DNA of 64,000 nucleotides. It comes from Acidobacteriota bacterium (GTDB taxonomy: Bacteria; Zixibacteria; MSB-5A5; GN15; FEB-12). The notes below the pieces were generated by a model. It was not told the origin of the DNA. It made no database searches and saw only the letters and a list, made by a program, of their open reading frames with translations. Of this stretch, positions 1-8,976 are shown piece after piece. Location of the stretch: the NCBI GenBank assembly GCA_035529075.1, contig DATKXK010000010.1, positions 62,001 to 126,000 on the forward strand. Direction: 5' to 3'. Each line of letters opens with the position of its first letter. Position 1 is the first letter of the stretch. The translations under genes were made by a program, and so were the position numbers.

Positions 1-86
1 AGCACGTCTACGGCGATCACGAGATGAATCCGTTCGGCACCGAGGAACCCGGAGAGCTGATCCTGGTTGCGCGCAAACGCCCCTGA
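1..86 (+). CDS. 3' end of an unidentified gene (partial)
   Basis: Only the last 27 codons are inside the window; the reading frame runs from base 3 to the TGA at 84-86. The encoded tail ends in GELILVARKRP. A beta-strand followed by a basic VARK-type terminus is often seen at the C-terminus of class I SAM-dependent methyltransferases, but this is too short to identify the family. It ends just before a hairpin and converges on the minus-strand SRPBCC gene. Confidence 0.4.
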   Translation, partial: HVYGDHEMNPFGTEEPGELILVARKRP

Positions 87-106
87 CCGGCCCTGAGGGC
101 GGTCAG
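83..106. terminator. Hairpin between convergent genes
   Basis: An interrupted inverted repeat (CTGACC ... GGTCAG outside, GCCC-TGA-GGGC inside, one bulged G) lies between the end of the upstream plus-strand gene and the end of the minus-strand SRPBCC gene. It could end transcription from both sides. No T-tract follows on either strand, so intrinsic termination is uncertain. Confidence 0.35.
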
Positions 107-124
107 ACCTTCGGACGTCTCCGT

Positions 125-592
125 CTAGTGGGCTGCGGACCCGAACCGCTGCCCGAGTACCCTCTCCCGGAAGGCGAAGATGGCGTCGATCTGCCTGCGG
201 ACCACAAGGGCATGGGCTATTCGGCCCAGGATACCCAGCGGCAGCCCGTAGCGGACGGTATCCCCCAACACGATGCCGTTCGCGATTTCCTCAAACCGGT
301 GCTCATGGTGCCAGAACCTGTACGGCCCGAAGCGCTGTTCGTCGATGAACATGAACGGTTCGTTCACATGGGTGATTTCGGTCACCCACGTGACGGGGAT
401 ACCGGCGAACGGGGTGATACGGTAGGTGACGAGCATCCCCTCGTACATCAGGGCCGGCACGTCGGAGATCGGTCTCAGGTTGAGCGAGGGCGGGGTCAGA
501 AGCGCGAGATTCGCCGGGTTGGAAAAGAACCGCCAGGCGTCATTCAGCGACAGGGCCAGTTGCTGACTCCGCTGAACGCTGTAGATTTTCAT
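125..592 (-). CDS. SRPBCC-family ligand-binding-like protein
   Basis: A 155-residue protein with the START/Bet v1-like (SRPBCC) pattern: N-terminal strand (YSVQRSQQL), a helix with a WRFFSNPANLALLTPP segment typical of the 'cell division inhibitor SulA-like/SRPBCC' annotation group, a central WHHEHRF strand, and a long C-terminal helix with FAFRERVLGQRF. The family forms a hydrophobic pocket, but no substrate can be read from the sequence. It lies 20 bp downstream of the DUF523/DUF1722 gene on the same strand and probably shares its transcript. These two families are repeatedly neighbours, often with DNA photolyase, in bacterial genomes (established knowledge); no photolyase is visible here. 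A GGAGGAG motif lies about 12 nt before the ATG, which is long spacing. Confidence 0.75.
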   Translation of the reverse strand: MKIYSVQRSQQLALSLNDAWRFFSNPANLALLTPPSLNLRPISDVPALMYEGMLVTYRITPFAGIPVTWVTEITHVNEPFMFIDEQRFGPYRFWHHEHRFEEIANGIVLGDTVRYGLPLGILGRIAHALVVRRQIDAIFAFRERVLGQRFGSAAH

Positions 593-612
593 GGCAGTGT
601 GGTCTCCTCCAA

Positions 613-1578
613 CTATTCAGACTTTCTCCAGGAGTTGATGTCGGCCAGCTCACCGGGGTATGGTCGGAAGAAGCTGTCAGACCGCAGGAACGTCTTGTCG
701 TACCGGACGGCCCAGACCTGGAGCGTTTTTCGAAGCGCGCTCAGGGGGAACTCTCCCTGACAATACCTCTCTAACGACCGACTGAAGGCGTGCCTCTCGG
801 AGGCGTCGAGGTGAGTCGAGTAGTAATCCAGTGCGCCGGCCAGTATTTTTCTTACGGAAGCCCGCCGGGGAGGTCTGCTCATGGCGGCGCGAAGGTGGAG
901 CTGATATTCCGCGAAGGTCGCGCGTGGATGTTTCCTGTCGCAGGCTCGCATGGCCGCGTCGAGGCGCCGCGCCCGCCCCTGGTTGCAGGCGGCCAGCAGG
1001 TGACGGTTGTACCGATGAAAAGCAACCAGGCGTTTCATGCTGCCGGATCGCATGCTCAGGCGGAACGCTGCCAGTGTAAACAGCCCGGTCAACCAGTGTT
1101 CACGGGCGCGGTCCCGGGCCAGCCTCGAATCCGTCGTGACGGCCAGATCACCGCAGCGTTTCAAAACCTGTGCGGCAAAGACGCCGGAACCGTGCCGTGA
1201 TTCGGTTCGATGATTGTCGGTCAGGCTTCGGATTCTCACGTCGCCGATGCCGCATGAGGGTGATCGGCCCTTGAGAATGAAGCCGTCCACGTCCTGCTGC
1301 GAAGAGAGAAACCGATGTGCGAAGGCATTCATCGTTCGGGTCAGATTCCGGCCGGTCGTCGGCTGGCAGAGTGAAATTTCCGATCCGGTCCGAACGAGTT
1401 CTATCGGTTCGCGGGGAGTGCCCAGCCCGATCCGGACCTCGGGGCAGACCGGTACGAAGTTCACGTACGGTTTGAGAGCCTGCACGAACGGGCTGCACAG
1501 ACGCCGCCCGTCAAAGCGGCAGGCCTCGAATCCCAGGCACTTGCTGACCACTACCGTGGGTTTGGCGAACGAACTCAT
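613..1578 (-). CDS. DUF523 and DUF1722 domain protein (YbgA-like)
   Basis: A 321-residue two-domain protein. The N-terminal half (about 1-150) is DUF523, with the cysteine pattern CLGFEAC-RFDG near the start, a VPVCPEV segment and the KGRSPSCG motif, suggesting a metal- or cluster-binding fold. The C-terminal part (about 190-310) is DUF1722 (YbgA), a helical domain recognised by LVAFHRYNRHLLAA and the LLxYYxxH-like DYYSTHL segment. In Enterobacteria ybgA lies next to the photolyase gene phr, so a role linked to DNA repair or tRNA modification is often inferred, but the activity is unproven. It is the first gene of a minus-strand pair with the SRPBCC gene. The ATG is preceded by a weak GGAAG ribosome-binding site. 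Confidence 0.88.
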   Translation of the reverse strand: MSSFAKPTVVVSKCLGFEACRFDGRRLCSPFVQALKPYVNFVPVCPEVRIGLGTPREPIELVRTGSEISLCQPTTGRNLTRTMNAFAHRFLSSQQDVDGFILKGRSPSCGIGDVRIRSLTDNHRTESRHGSGVFAAQVLKRCGDLAVTTDSRLARDRAREHWLTGLFTLAAFRLSMRSGSMKRLVAFHRYNRHLLAACNQGRARRLDAAMRACDRKHPRATFAEYQLHLRAAMSRPPRRASVRKILAGALDYYSTHLDASERHAFSRSLERYCQGEFPLSALRKTLQVWAVRYDKTFLRSDSFFRPYPGELADINSWRKSE

Positions 1579-1754
1579 GCCGGGCTTCCGTTTACAACAC
1601 TCCTGTCGTCGGTGTCCTCGCGCAGACGCTCACGCGCACCGCGCGGTCAAAACCTCGTTTTTCTCTGTCGGGCAAAGTAGCGCCGGTAAGTCCTGTTTGC
1701 AAGCCGAAACGGGCGCCGACCAGCGAAATCAAATCGACCGGTATCAGCTTCCCC

Positions 1755-1783
1755 TTTACAAAGGGAAGGCCGGCGGCTATATT
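1755..1783 (+). promoter_or_regulatory. Candidate sigma-70 promoter for the AtuA-carboxylase operon
   Basis: TTTACA (1755-1760), a 17-nt spacer and TATATT (1778-1783) match the sigma-70 consensus at 10 of 12 positions. It lies about 70 nt before the TTG start at 1852. A small palindrome (CCCTTT-AC-AAAGGG, 1752-1765) overlaps the -35 box and could bind a regulator. Nothing else gene-like is visible between 1579 and 1851. Confidence 0.5.
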
Positions 1784-1851
1784 GTTTCTCCTGTGTGCAA
1801 AGACACGCTTTTCGGTGGCTGGAGACAACGGCATAGCTGGGACCGCACAGC

Positions 1852-3642
1852 TTGAAGAAAGCAATTCGTATCGGCAATGCAGGCGGCTACTGGGGTGATG
1901 ACCTCGCGGCACTAAAACGCCAGATCACAGGTGGACCGCTCGACTACATCATGATGGACTTCCTGGCCGAGATCACGATGTCCATACTCCAGCGCCAGCG
2001 CAAGAAATCTCCGGATCTCGGCTACGCGGTTGACTTCCTGGAACAGCTCGCGGAGTGCCTGCCTCTGGCTGTTCAGAAGGGAGTGAGGATCATAACGAAC
2101 GCCGGGGGGATCAATCCGATCGGCATGGGCCGAAAGATTCTCGACATGGCTCGTGCCATGGGACTCGACCTGAAAGTCGGCGTGGTATATGGGGACGACA
2201 TCGTCAATCAGCTTTATGAGCTTTCCGCCGCCGGTGAGCGGTTCACCAACATGGAAACAGGCCAGGACTTTCACGGCGTGCGTTCACGCATAGCCGCGGC
2301 CAACATCTATCTCGGCGCAGAGCCGGTCGTAAAGGCGCTCGAGACGGGCTGCCAGCTTGTGGTCACCGGTCGAGTCACCGACACGGGTCTGGCGCTGGCC
2401 CCGATGATACACGAGTTTGGCTGGGCCATGGACGACTGGGATCGCATGGCCGCGGGCATCGTGGCCGGGCACATAATCGAGTGCGGTTGCCAGGCCAGCG
2501 GCGGCAACGTCACCGACTGGCACGAAATTAAGAACTTCGAGGCCTGCGGTTATCCGATTATCGAAATGGATGACAGTGGAGAATTCGTCGTCACCAAGCA
2601 CCCCCGCACCGGCGGGCTGGTTTCCGAGAAGACGGTCAAGGAACAGCTCGTGTACGAGATGGGTGATCCGGCCAATTACATATCGCCCGACGGGATAGCC
2701 CGCTTCGATACCATTCGGCTGAAACCCGCCGGTAAGAACCGGGTGCGCGTGTCCGGGATCAGGGGAAAGCCGGAGCCTGACCGCCTGAAGGTTTCGATGG
2801 CCTACGACGACGGCTGGAAATCGTCCGGCGAGGTCCTCGTGTCCGGACCCGACACGTATCGCAAGGCCGAGACCATCGCGCGGATCTTCTGGGGGAAACT
2901 CGGGCATACGTATGAGTCGACGCGCACTGAGATGATCGGTTCCGGCTCTATCTGGCCCGACCATCTGAGGAATTGCGACACCAACGAGATTCTGCTCCGC
3001 TTCGGGGTGCGGGATCGCGAGCTGGATAAAGTCAGGGACTTCGGCAAAGTGCTCTCGACGCTGATTCTGTCCGGCCCGGCGGGTATGGCGGTTACCGGGC
3101 AGGGCCGACCCAGGCCGAAACAGGTCATCGCATACTGGCCGGCCTTGATTCACCGCAGCCGCGTCCGGGCCAAGGTGCTGGCAATTACGACGGATGGCCG
3201 GGAGGAGTTCTACGAGATCTCGTTTCCGGTGCGGGTGCAGACGGCGCCGGTACAAGCCGCCGGGGCGAGGCCTCGTCGGAGAAAGCGACAACGACCCGCC
3301 GGACGGCTGAAAACGGCGCGGCTGCGCGATATCTGTTACGCGCGCTCGGGTGACAAGGGTGATACGTGCAATATCGGTGTGCTGGCGCGTACGCCCGAGG
3401 CGTACGGCTGGATCGTCGAACACCTGACCGCTGAACGGGTCAGGAGGTTCTTTCGCGGCATAACCGGGGGAAAGGTGATTCGCTATGAACTGGACAACTT
3501 GCTGGGCCTTAATTTCCTTCTGGAGGAAACGCTGGGCGGCGGCGGGACGAAATCGTTAATGATAGATCCGCAGGGAAAGACGCTGGCACAGGCGCTGTTG
3601 CAGATGCCCGTCAGAGTGCCCTCGTCGCTGCTTCAGAGTTAG
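1852..3642 (+). CDS. atuA: AtuA-family (DUF1446) acyclic terpene utilisation protein
   Basis: A 596-residue protein with the DUF1446/AtuA domain over roughly residues 1-455 (start KKAIRIGNAGGYWGDD, then TNAGGINP and the RVTDTGLALAP stretch) and, after a basic linker near 470-485, the smaller AtuA-like ferredoxin-fold domain (about 488-585; YARSGDKGDTCNIG). AtuA is required for growth on citronellol/geraniol in Pseudomonas and a homologue accompanies many leucine/isovalerate clusters; its chemistry is not settled. Here it opens an operon with the carboxyltransferase 15 bp downstream. Start is TTG, chosen because the family begins with this KKAIRIG strand; the upstream ribosome-binding site is poor. 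Confidence 0.9.
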   Translation: MKKAIRIGNAGGYWGDDLAALKRQITGGPLDYIMMDFLAEITMSILQRQRKKSPDLGYAVDFLEQLAECLPLAVQKGVRIITNAGGINPIGMGRKILDMARAMGLDLKVGVVYGDDIVNQLYELSAAGERFTNMETGQDFHGVRSRIAAANIYLGAEPVVKALETGCQLVVTGRVTDTGLALAPMIHEFGWAMDDWDRMAAGIVAGHIIECGCQASGGNVTDWHEIKNFEACGYPIIEMDDSGEFVVTKHPRTGGLVSEKTVKEQLVYEMGDPANYISPDGIARFDTIRLKPAGKNRVRVSGIRGKPEPDRLKVSMAYDDGWKSSGEVLVSGPDTYRKAETIARIFWGKLGHTYESTRTEMIGSGSIWPDHLRNCDTNEILLRFGVRDRELDKVRDFGKVLSTLILSGPAGMAVTGQGRPRPKQVIAYWPALIHRSRVRAKVLAITTDGREEFYEISFPVRVQTAPVQAAGARPRRRKRQRPAGRLKTARLRDICYARSGDKGDTCNIGVLARTPEAYGWIVEHLTAERVRRFFRGITGGKVIRYELDNLLGLNFLLEETLGGGGTKSLMIDPQGKTLAQALLQMPVRVPSSLLQS

Positions 3643-3657
3643 ACGGGACGGACACAG

Positions 3658-5265
3658 ATGTTTCGTATTGAATCCAAAGTTGACACGAGTTCCGCGACGT
3701 TCAAGGAGAACGCGGAGGTAAACCGGCGGCTTCACGCCGAGTTCAAGGAGCGCCTGGAAAAGGTGAAGCTGGGAGGGCCGGAGAAGTCGCGCAAACGCCA
3801 CGTCGACCGTGGGAAGATGCTGCCGCGCGACCGGATGGCCCGCCTGCTCGACCGCAACAGTCCCTTCCTGGAGATCTGCTCGCTGGCCGCCTATGACATG
3901 TACGACAACGACGCGCCCTGTGCCGGTATCATTACCGGTATCGGCAAGGTGCACGACAAGCACGTCATGGTGATTACCAACGACGCCACGGTGAAGGGCG
4001 GCACGTACTTCCCCATAACGATTCTCAAGCACGGGCGGGCGCAGGCGGTGGCGGAAATCAACAACCTGCCCTGCATTTACCTCGTCGACTCGGGCGGAAT
4101 CTTCCTGCCCCTGCAGTCAGGCACCTTTCCCGACAAGGATCACTTCGGCCGTATCTTTTACAACCAGGCCCGGATGTCGGCCAAGGGGTTGGCCCAGATT
4201 TCAATTGTCCTGGGCTCCTGCACCGCCGGCGGCGCCTACCTTCCGGCGATGTCCGACGAGACCGTCATTGTTCGCAAACAGGGTACGATTTTCATCGGCG
4301 GCCCCCCTCTCGTCAAGGCGGCGACCGGTGAGGTGGTGACGGCCGAAGAGCTGGGCGGGGCGGACGTCCACTGCCGGACCTCGGGCGTTACCGATCACTA
4401 CGCGCAGAATGACGAGCACGCCCTGCAGATGGCCCGCAACATCATCGAAAACCTCCACATACCCAGGCCCGCCGAAGTTGACCGCACGGCTCCGGAGGAC
4501 CCGCATTACGATCCCGAGGAACTGTACGGTGTTGTCTCGCACGACGTCAGAAAGCCCTATGACATTCGTGAAGTAATCGCGCGGCTTGCGGACGGTTCCC
4601 GTTTCCACGAGTTCAAGGAGCTGTACGGCGCCACGCTGGTTACGGGCTTTGCGCGGATCATGGGTTATCTCGTCGGGATCATCGGCAACAACGGCGTCCT
4701 CTTTTCGGAATCGTCGCTCAAGGGCGCCCATTTCATCGAGTTGTGTACGCAGCGAAAAATCCCCCTTGTCTTTCTGCAGAACATATCGGGATTCATCGTC
4801 GGTCGTCAGTACGAGGCGGGCGGCATTGCGCGCGACGGAGCCAAGCTGGTTCACGCGGTGGCGAACGCGGACGTACCGAAGTTCACCGTCGTGGTCGGTG
4901 GCTCCTACGGCGCCGGAAACTACGCCATGTGCGGACGCGCTTACTTTCCACGGCTGATGTTCATGTGGCCCAACGCCCGGATTTGCGTCATGGGCGGCGA
5001 GCAGGCGGCCGACGTACTGGCGACGGTCAAGATTGTGCAGCTGCAAAAGGAGGGCAAGAAACTCAGCGAAGAGGAGATCAGGACCATCCGGCAACCGATC
5101 ATAGACAAGTACGAGGCGGAGTCAACGCCGTACTATTCGGGGGCGCGGCTGTGGGACGACGGGATAATCGGCATGACCGATACCCGCCAGATGCTGGCCC
5201 TGTCGATAGCAATGGCTCTCAACGCGCCGATACCGGATCAGAAGTACGGCGTTTTCAGAATGTAA
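3658..5265 (+). CDS. mccB: Methylcrotonyl-CoA carboxylase carboxyltransferase (beta) subunit
   Basis: A 535-residue biotin-dependent carboxyltransferase. It transfers the carboxyl group from carboxybiotin to 3-methylcrotonyl-CoA (or a close homologue), giving 3-methylglutaconyl-CoA in leucine breakdown. The acyl-CoA half carries [34 protein letters not shown] and [17 protein letters not shown]; the carboxybiotin half carries [36 protein letters not shown] and [13 protein letters not shown], ending in YGVFRM as in known MCC beta chains. Length matches the family. Biotin carboxylase and biotin carrier are encoded 0.9-2.4 kb downstream. Geranyl-CoA carboxylase (AtuC) is a close relative and cannot be fully excluded because an AtuA gene precedes it. 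Confidence 0.93.
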   Translation: MFRIESKVDTSSATFKENAEVNRRLHAEFKERLEKVKLGGPEKSRKRHVDRGKMLPRDRMARLLDRNSPFLEICSLAAYDMYDNDAPCAGIITGIGKVHDKHVMVITNDATVKGGTYFPITILKHGRAQAVAEINNLPCIYLVDSGGIFLPLQSGTFPDKDHFGRIFYNQARMSAKGLAQISIVLGSCTAGGAYLPAMSDETVIVRKQGTIFIGGPPLVKAATGEVVTAEELGGADVHCRTSGVTDHYAQNDEHALQMARNIIENLHIPRPAEVDRTAPEDPHYDPEELYGVVSHDVRKPYDIREVIARLADGSRFHEFKELYGATLVTGFARIMGYLVGIIGNNGVLFSESSLKGAHFIELCTQRKIPLVFLQNISGFIVGRQYEAGGIARDGAKLVHAVANADVPKFTVVVGGSYGAGNYAMCGRAYFPRLMFMWPNARICVMGGEQAADVLATVKIVQLQKEGKKLSEEEIRTIRQPIIDKYEAESTPYYSGARLWDDGIIGMTDTRQMLALSIAMALNAPIPDQKYGVFRM

Positions 5266-5318
5266 ACGTGATCGTGACCCCGACGAGACAACCATGAGAA
5301 TACGGTGAGCGCGAGCAA

Positions 5319-6122
5319 ATGAACTTTACGACACTCAAATATGATAAGGACGGCCAGGTTGCCCGCGTCTGCTTCAACAGGCCGGAAATCCACAACGCCT
5401 TCAACGCGACCATGATCACCGAGATGTCGCGGCTGTTCTCCGAGATCGAAAAGGACAGCGAGGTTCGCGTGATAGTTCTGACCGGCGAGGGCAAATCATT
5501 CTGCGCCGGGGCCGACCTTAACTGGATGCGCGAGGTGGTCAAGCAGTCATTCGATGAAAACCTTGCCGAATCCAGCGCCCTGGCAGACCTGTTCTACCAG
5601 ATTTATGCCTGCCCGTGCCCGGTGGTCGGCCGCATCAACGGCGCAGCCATCGGCGGCGGGACCGGGTTTGTGGCCGTCTGCGATATCGCCCTGGCGGCCC
5701 GTTCGGCCCGCTTCTCGTTTTCCGAGGTCAAGATCGGCGTCGTGCCGGCCTGTATCGGTCCCTACGTCATCAAGAAAATGGGGGAGGGAAAGGCGCGCGA
5801 GTTGTTTATCACTGGTGAGCGTATGCCGGCCGAGCGTGCCTTCCAGGTCGGCCTCGTCAACAAGGTGGTCGAGGACGACCGGCTTGATGCCGAAGTCGAC
5901 CGCTTGGTTCAGGACCTCCTGACGTCGGGTCCGGAGGCCGTGGCCATGGCCAAGAAGCTCATCGGCGAGGCGCCGGGAATGTCACCGGAGCAGTTCAAGC
6001 CGTACACGGCCCAGATGATTGCACGGCTGCGCGTGTCGGATGAGGGGCAGGAGGGCATGACGGCTTTCCTTGAGAAGCGCAAGCCGGCGTGGGTGGCCCG
6101 GCGTGAACGGCGGGAGGAGTAG
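5319..6122 (+). CDS. liuC: Enoyl-CoA hydratase, probably 3-methylglutaconyl-CoA hydratase
   Basis: A 267-residue crotonase-family hydratase. GKSFCAGADLNWM and NGAAIGGGTGFVAVCDIA form the two oxyanion-hole regions, and SEVKIGVVPACIGPYV is the variant typical of methylglutaconyl-CoA hydratases (LiuC/GnyH), which carry the VP-xxx-PYV segment. It would hydrate the carboxylase product to HMG-CoA. It sits between the carboxyltransferase and biotin carboxylase genes, the usual liu/atu position; AtuE (isohexenylglutaconyl-CoA hydratase) is the alternative. The stop at 6122 is 2 bp before the next ATG, so the genes are co-transcribed. No HMG-CoA lyase gene is seen in the window. Confidence 0.88.
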   Translation: MNFTTLKYDKDGQVARVCFNRPEIHNAFNATMITEMSRLFSEIEKDSEVRVIVLTGEGKSFCAGADLNWMREVVKQSFDENLAESSALADLFYQIYACPCPVVGRINGAAIGGGTGFVAVCDIALAARSARFSFSEVKIGVVPACIGPYVIKKMGEGKARELFITGERMPAERAFQVGLVNKVVEDDRLDAEVDRLVQDLLTSGPEAVAMAKKLIGEAPGMSPEQFKPYTAQMIARLRVSDEGQEGMTAFLEKRKPAWVARRERREE

Positions 6123-6124
6123 CT

Positions 6125-7645
6125 ATGTCGGACGGATTATTCGCAAAGGTGCTCATCGCTAACCGCTCGGAGATCGCTGTGCGCGTCCTTAACGCCTGTC
6201 GCACGCTCGGGATTCCGACCGTTGCGATCTACTCCGAGGCGGACGCCAACAGCAGGCACCGGCTTCTGGCCGACGAATCGGTATGTATCGGACCGCCGCC
6301 GCCCGGCGAATCGTACCTGCACATCGACAAGATTATCGACGCCGCCAAACAAACAGGGTGCGACGCCATACATCCCGGCTACGGTTTTCTCGCCGAAAAC
6401 CCGGCCTTCGCGAAACGCTGCGCCGATGAGAAGATCACCTTTATCGGCCCCGGCGCCGAGGCCATCGAACTGATGGGAAACAAGGTGATCTCACGCCGGA
6501 TGATGGCCGACGCCGGGGTGCCCATCATCCCGGGCATGAATAGCAGCGAGTCATCCCCGGAAGCGTTCGCGCGCGAGGCGGAGAAGATCGGCTACCCGGT
6601 GCTGGTTAAGGCCGCCGCCGGCGGGGGCGGCAAGGGGATGCGTGTGGTGCGCTCCGATGATGACCTCCCGGCGGCACTTGAGGCCGCTCAGCGCGAAGCC
6701 AGAAACGCTTTCGGCGACGACACCATTTACCTCGAGAAGTTCCTGACCAATCCGAGGCACATCGAATTCCAGGTCCTGGCCGATCACCAGGGCAACTGCG
6801 TGCACCTGTTCGAACGCGAGTGTTCCATCCAGCGACGTCACCAGAAGATCATCGAGGAGTCACCGTCGACGGCACTCGACGAGGAGCTGCGGAACCGCAT
6901 GGGCCAGGACGCCGTCAGGGTGGCTAAAGCGGCCGACTACACCAACGCCGGGACCGTGGAGTTTCTTTTGGACGAAGGCGGCGGCTACTACTTTCTGGAG
7001 ATGAACACGCGTGTCCAGGTTGAGCATCCCGTGACCGAATTCGTCTGCGGCGTGGATCTCGTGGTTGAACAGATCAAGATTGCGGCCGGACTGCCCCTGT
7101 CGGATCATCTGTTCAATCTCGTGCAGCGCGGGCACGCCATTGAATGTCGCATCTACGCCGAGGATGGCGAGAACGACTTCCTTCCCTCGACCGGTCGAAT
7201 CCTGCACTACTCCGAGCCGGTCGGCCCGGGAATTCGCGTGGATTCCGGGGTGACGACCGGGACTGATATCACCATTGATTACGACCCGATTATGGCCAAG
7301 CTTATCGTACACGCGCCGGATCGTTCCCTGGCGATACGCAAGATGATTGATGCCCTGCACCAGTACAAGATTCTCGGAGTGAAGACCTCCAAGAAATTCA
7401 TGGTTGACGTCCTCCGTCACGAGGAGTTCGCCGCCGGCAGGACGTTCACCAGCTTTATTGAGCAGCACATGGCCGACCGGGCAACCGACCTCTCCGCCTA
7501 CAGGGAACTGGCCGCCGCGGTGGCCTCGGTTGCGTCCGTGACCGGCCGTGAAGCACCAGCCGTTGCCGCCGAAGGCCGGACAGCTCTGCCCTCTCCATGG
7601 GAAACGCTTAGCCACTGGCAGATAGGAGATTCGATTGATGCATAG
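6125..7645 (+). CDS. Biotin carboxylase subunit of an acyl-CoA carboxylase
   Basis: A 506-residue ATP-grasp biotin carboxylase that makes carboxybiotin from bicarbonate and ATP. The N-terminal domain begins FAKVLIANRSEIAVRV; the ATP-grasp lid has VKAAAGGGGKGMR; the active site has EMNTRVQVEHPVTE; the C-terminal domain follows (EDFLPSTGRI-type segment). The MCC alpha chains of Pseudomonas (LiuD) and human continue into a BT linker and a biotin domain, reaching about 650-700 residues. Here the protein stops shortly after the catalytic core and the biotin domain is a separate gene overlapping the stop by 8 bp. A strong GGGAGGAG precedes the ATG. Co-localisation says it serves the carboxyltransferase at 3658. 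Confidence 0.93.
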   Translation: MSDGLFAKVLIANRSEIAVRVLNACRTLGIPTVAIYSEADANSRHRLLADESVCIGPPPPGESYLHIDKIIDAAKQTGCDAIHPGYGFLAENPAFAKRCADEKITFIGPGAEAIELMGNKVISRRMMADAGVPIIPGMNSSESSPEAFAREAEKIGYPVLVKAAAGGGGKGMRVVRSDDDLPAALEAAQREARNAFGDDTIYLEKFLTNPRHIEFQVLADHQGNCVHLFERECSIQRRHQKIIEESPSTALDEELRNRMGQDAVRVAKAADYTNAGTVEFLLDEGGGYYFLEMNTRVQVEHPVTEFVCGVDLVVEQIKIAAGLPLSDHLFNLVQRGHAIECRIYAEDGENDFLPSTGRILHYSEPVGPGIRVDSGVTTGTDITIDYDPIMAKLIVHAPDRSLAIRKMIDALHQYKILGVKTSKKFMVDVLRHEEFAAGRTFTSFIEQHMADRATDLSAYRELAAAVASVASVTGREAPAVAAEGRTALPSPWETLSHWQIGDSIDA

Positions 7646-8135
7646 GCACGACTTCGTGTTTGACGGTCAGGCCGTTGAGTGCTCCACGGAGAAACGCGGC
7701 GCGGTTTACGAAGTACGGGTCGGCGAAAAGCTCGTGGAGGTACATCCGCTCGGCACGGACCTGTTCGCCGCAACTCTCAACGGTCAGAAGAAGATCATCG
7801 CCGCGGAATTCAACAAGGGAGTCTGCTATCTCGAGATCGATTCCGTCCAGCTCGAATTGCGCGAGCCCGGCGACGAAGGATTTGCCGGAAGTGGCGCTGA
7901 CCTCTCCGCGGTCAAGGACAAGATATTCGCCCCCATGCCCGGAAGGATCGTCAAGATCCTGGTGAACGTGGGTGACACCGTCAAGGAAAAGCAGCCGCTG
8001 GTGATCGTCGAAGCCATGAAGATGGAGAACCCGGTCAGCTCTCGTGCCTGCGGCAGGATCAAGGCGATAAACGTCCAGGCCGAGCAGCAGGTCGACACCG
8101 AGACTCCGCTCATCGAGCTGGACATCCAGGAGTGA
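7638..8135 (+). CDS. Biotin carboxyl carrier protein (separate BT-biotinyl half)
   Basis: A 165-residue protein. Its first 90 residues form a strand-rich region resembling the BT linker domain of MCC/PCC alpha chains, and the C-terminal 75 are a biotinyl domain (APMPGRIVKILV ... VEAMKMENP), with the biotin-accepting lysine at residue 128 in the AMKM motif. It carries carboxybiotin between the biotin carboxylase just upstream and the carboxyltransferase. The ATG at 7638 lies inside the end of the preceding gene in another frame and has its own AGGAG nine bases upstream (TTG at 7635 is possible), which argues for genuine gene splitting rather than a sequencing frameshift. Confidence 0.9.
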   Translation: MHRHDFVFDGQAVECSTEKRGAVYEVRVGEKLVEVHPLGTDLFAATLNGQKKIIAAEFNKGVCYLEIDSVQLELREPGDEGFAGSGADLSAVKDKIFAPMPGRIVKILVNVGDTVKEKQPLVIVEAMKMENPVSSRACGRIKAINVQAEQQVDTETPLIELDIQE

Positions 8136-8139
8136 GCAC

Positions 8140-8156
8140 AACTCAAACCTTGAGTT
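8140..8156 (+). terminator. Short hairpin after the carboxylase operon
   Basis: AACTCAA-ACC-TTGAGTT is a perfect 7-bp stem with a 3-nt loop, 5 bases after the stop of the biotin carrier gene. It is AT-rich and not followed by a T-tract, so it may be only a weak 3' end signal. The next gene is convergent, so transcription must stop within the 100-bp gap. Confidence 0.3.
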
Positions 8157-8235
8157 AGATAATCGGGCCGCGACCGCCGGTTCCGATCAGTGCTCAGCCG
8201 TCTTTCGGGAAAGCCCCCGATTGATCCCGGCCGTC

Positions 8236-8832
8236 TTAGATTTTAACCCCCAGGGTGACCGTCACAAACTGGTAATCTGATATATATGTTCCCGAGACAT
8301 CGGTGAATCTGAACTCGATGAAGGGCCTGATCGGGCCACCGGCGGCCAGTTCGGCACCGAAGCCGGGGGATGCGTAAAAGTCGTTCTCCGAGCGGCTTTC
8401 GATCTGGCGCTCAATGATTCGGAGTCCGGAGGCCGTAGCCACGGTACTCCGGTACATGAACTGTTCGCGGCGCGCTTTCGCGTAGCCGCCGCCGAGAATC
8501 AGATAGAGCGTGGAACCGTTTCTCTGCCGATAGCTTATTTTCACATCAACCCCGGCGGCAACAAAGGAGAAATCTCCCTCGGTGTCTATATCCGACAGCA
8601 ATCGATGGTAAAAGCCCCGGAGAATAAACTCAATGCCGCCTGACGGAACGGCTGCTAACGGCACTCCGGCACCAAGCCCGGCATGATAGCCGGTCTCGGC
8701 GCGTTCACCAAGATCGCCGACGGCAAGATTGCCGCCGCCACCCAGATACAGGGCGGCCCGTGACCCGGCCAGGCATGACGTCGAGCCGGTCAGCCAAAGA
8801 AGGAAAAGAATGGATATCCGTATCCGCGCCAA
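8236..8832 (-). CDS. Small outer-membrane beta-barrel protein
   Basis: A 198-residue protein with a hydrophobic N-terminal signal sequence (ISILFLLWLTGSTSCLAG, cleavage near residue 22-24) followed by alternating polar/hydrophobic strands with aromatic ends (ALYLGGGGN, GIEFILRGFYH, STLYLILGGGYAK, PFIEFRFT) and the terminal FVTVTLGVKI, typical of 8-stranded barrels of the OmpW/OmpX-like 'outer membrane beta-barrel' class. The start is TTG at 8832: a GGAGG lies 7 bases upstream, and the longer frame above it has no signal-like start. No ligand can be inferred. It shares the pattern and the final LGVK terminus with the next minus-strand gene, so they may be distant paralogues. Confidence 0.75.
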   Translation of the reverse strand: MARIRISILFLLWLTGSTSCLAGSRAALYLGGGGNLAVGDLGERAETGYHAGLGAGVPLAAVPSGGIEFILRGFYHRLLSDIDTEGDFSFVAAGVDVKISYRQRNGSTLYLILGGGYAKARREQFMYRSTVATASGLRIIERQIESRSENDFYASPGFGAELAAGGPIRPFIEFRFTDVSGTYISDYQFVTVTLGVKI

Positions 8833-8922
8833 CGTGAGTCCTCCACTGCGCCGGGCGCGGACTGACGGCCCGGCACAAACGCTAATATATCCAATAGGAC
8901 CTGAAATAGAACCCCAAAGCAC

Positions 8923-8952
8923 AAAAAAATACCGGGGCCGACGGCCCCGGTA
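8923..8952 (-). terminator. Rho-independent terminator of the 8977-9588 gene
   Basis: On the minus strand TACCGGGGCC-GTC-GGCCCCGGTA (8930-8952) is a perfect 10-bp GC-rich stem with a 3-nt loop, followed by seven T residues (8929-8923). It lies 25 bp after the stop codon of the beta-barrel gene, so the two barrel genes have separate transcripts. Confidence 0.9.
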
Positions 8953-8976
8953 TTGGCACTGCCGAATAACAATCTC

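Noticed and set aside
2284-3423. Long open frame (379 codons) on the minus strand opposite the AtuA gene.
   Set aside because: It is antisense shadow of a GC-rich gene with clear family motifs on the plus strand; no ribosome-binding site and no recognisable domain.
7630-7650. Possible frameshift between biotin carboxylase and biotin carrier.
   Set aside because: The second gene has its own start and AGGAG site, and split subunits are known in acyl-CoA carboxylases; kept as two genes, with a check noted.
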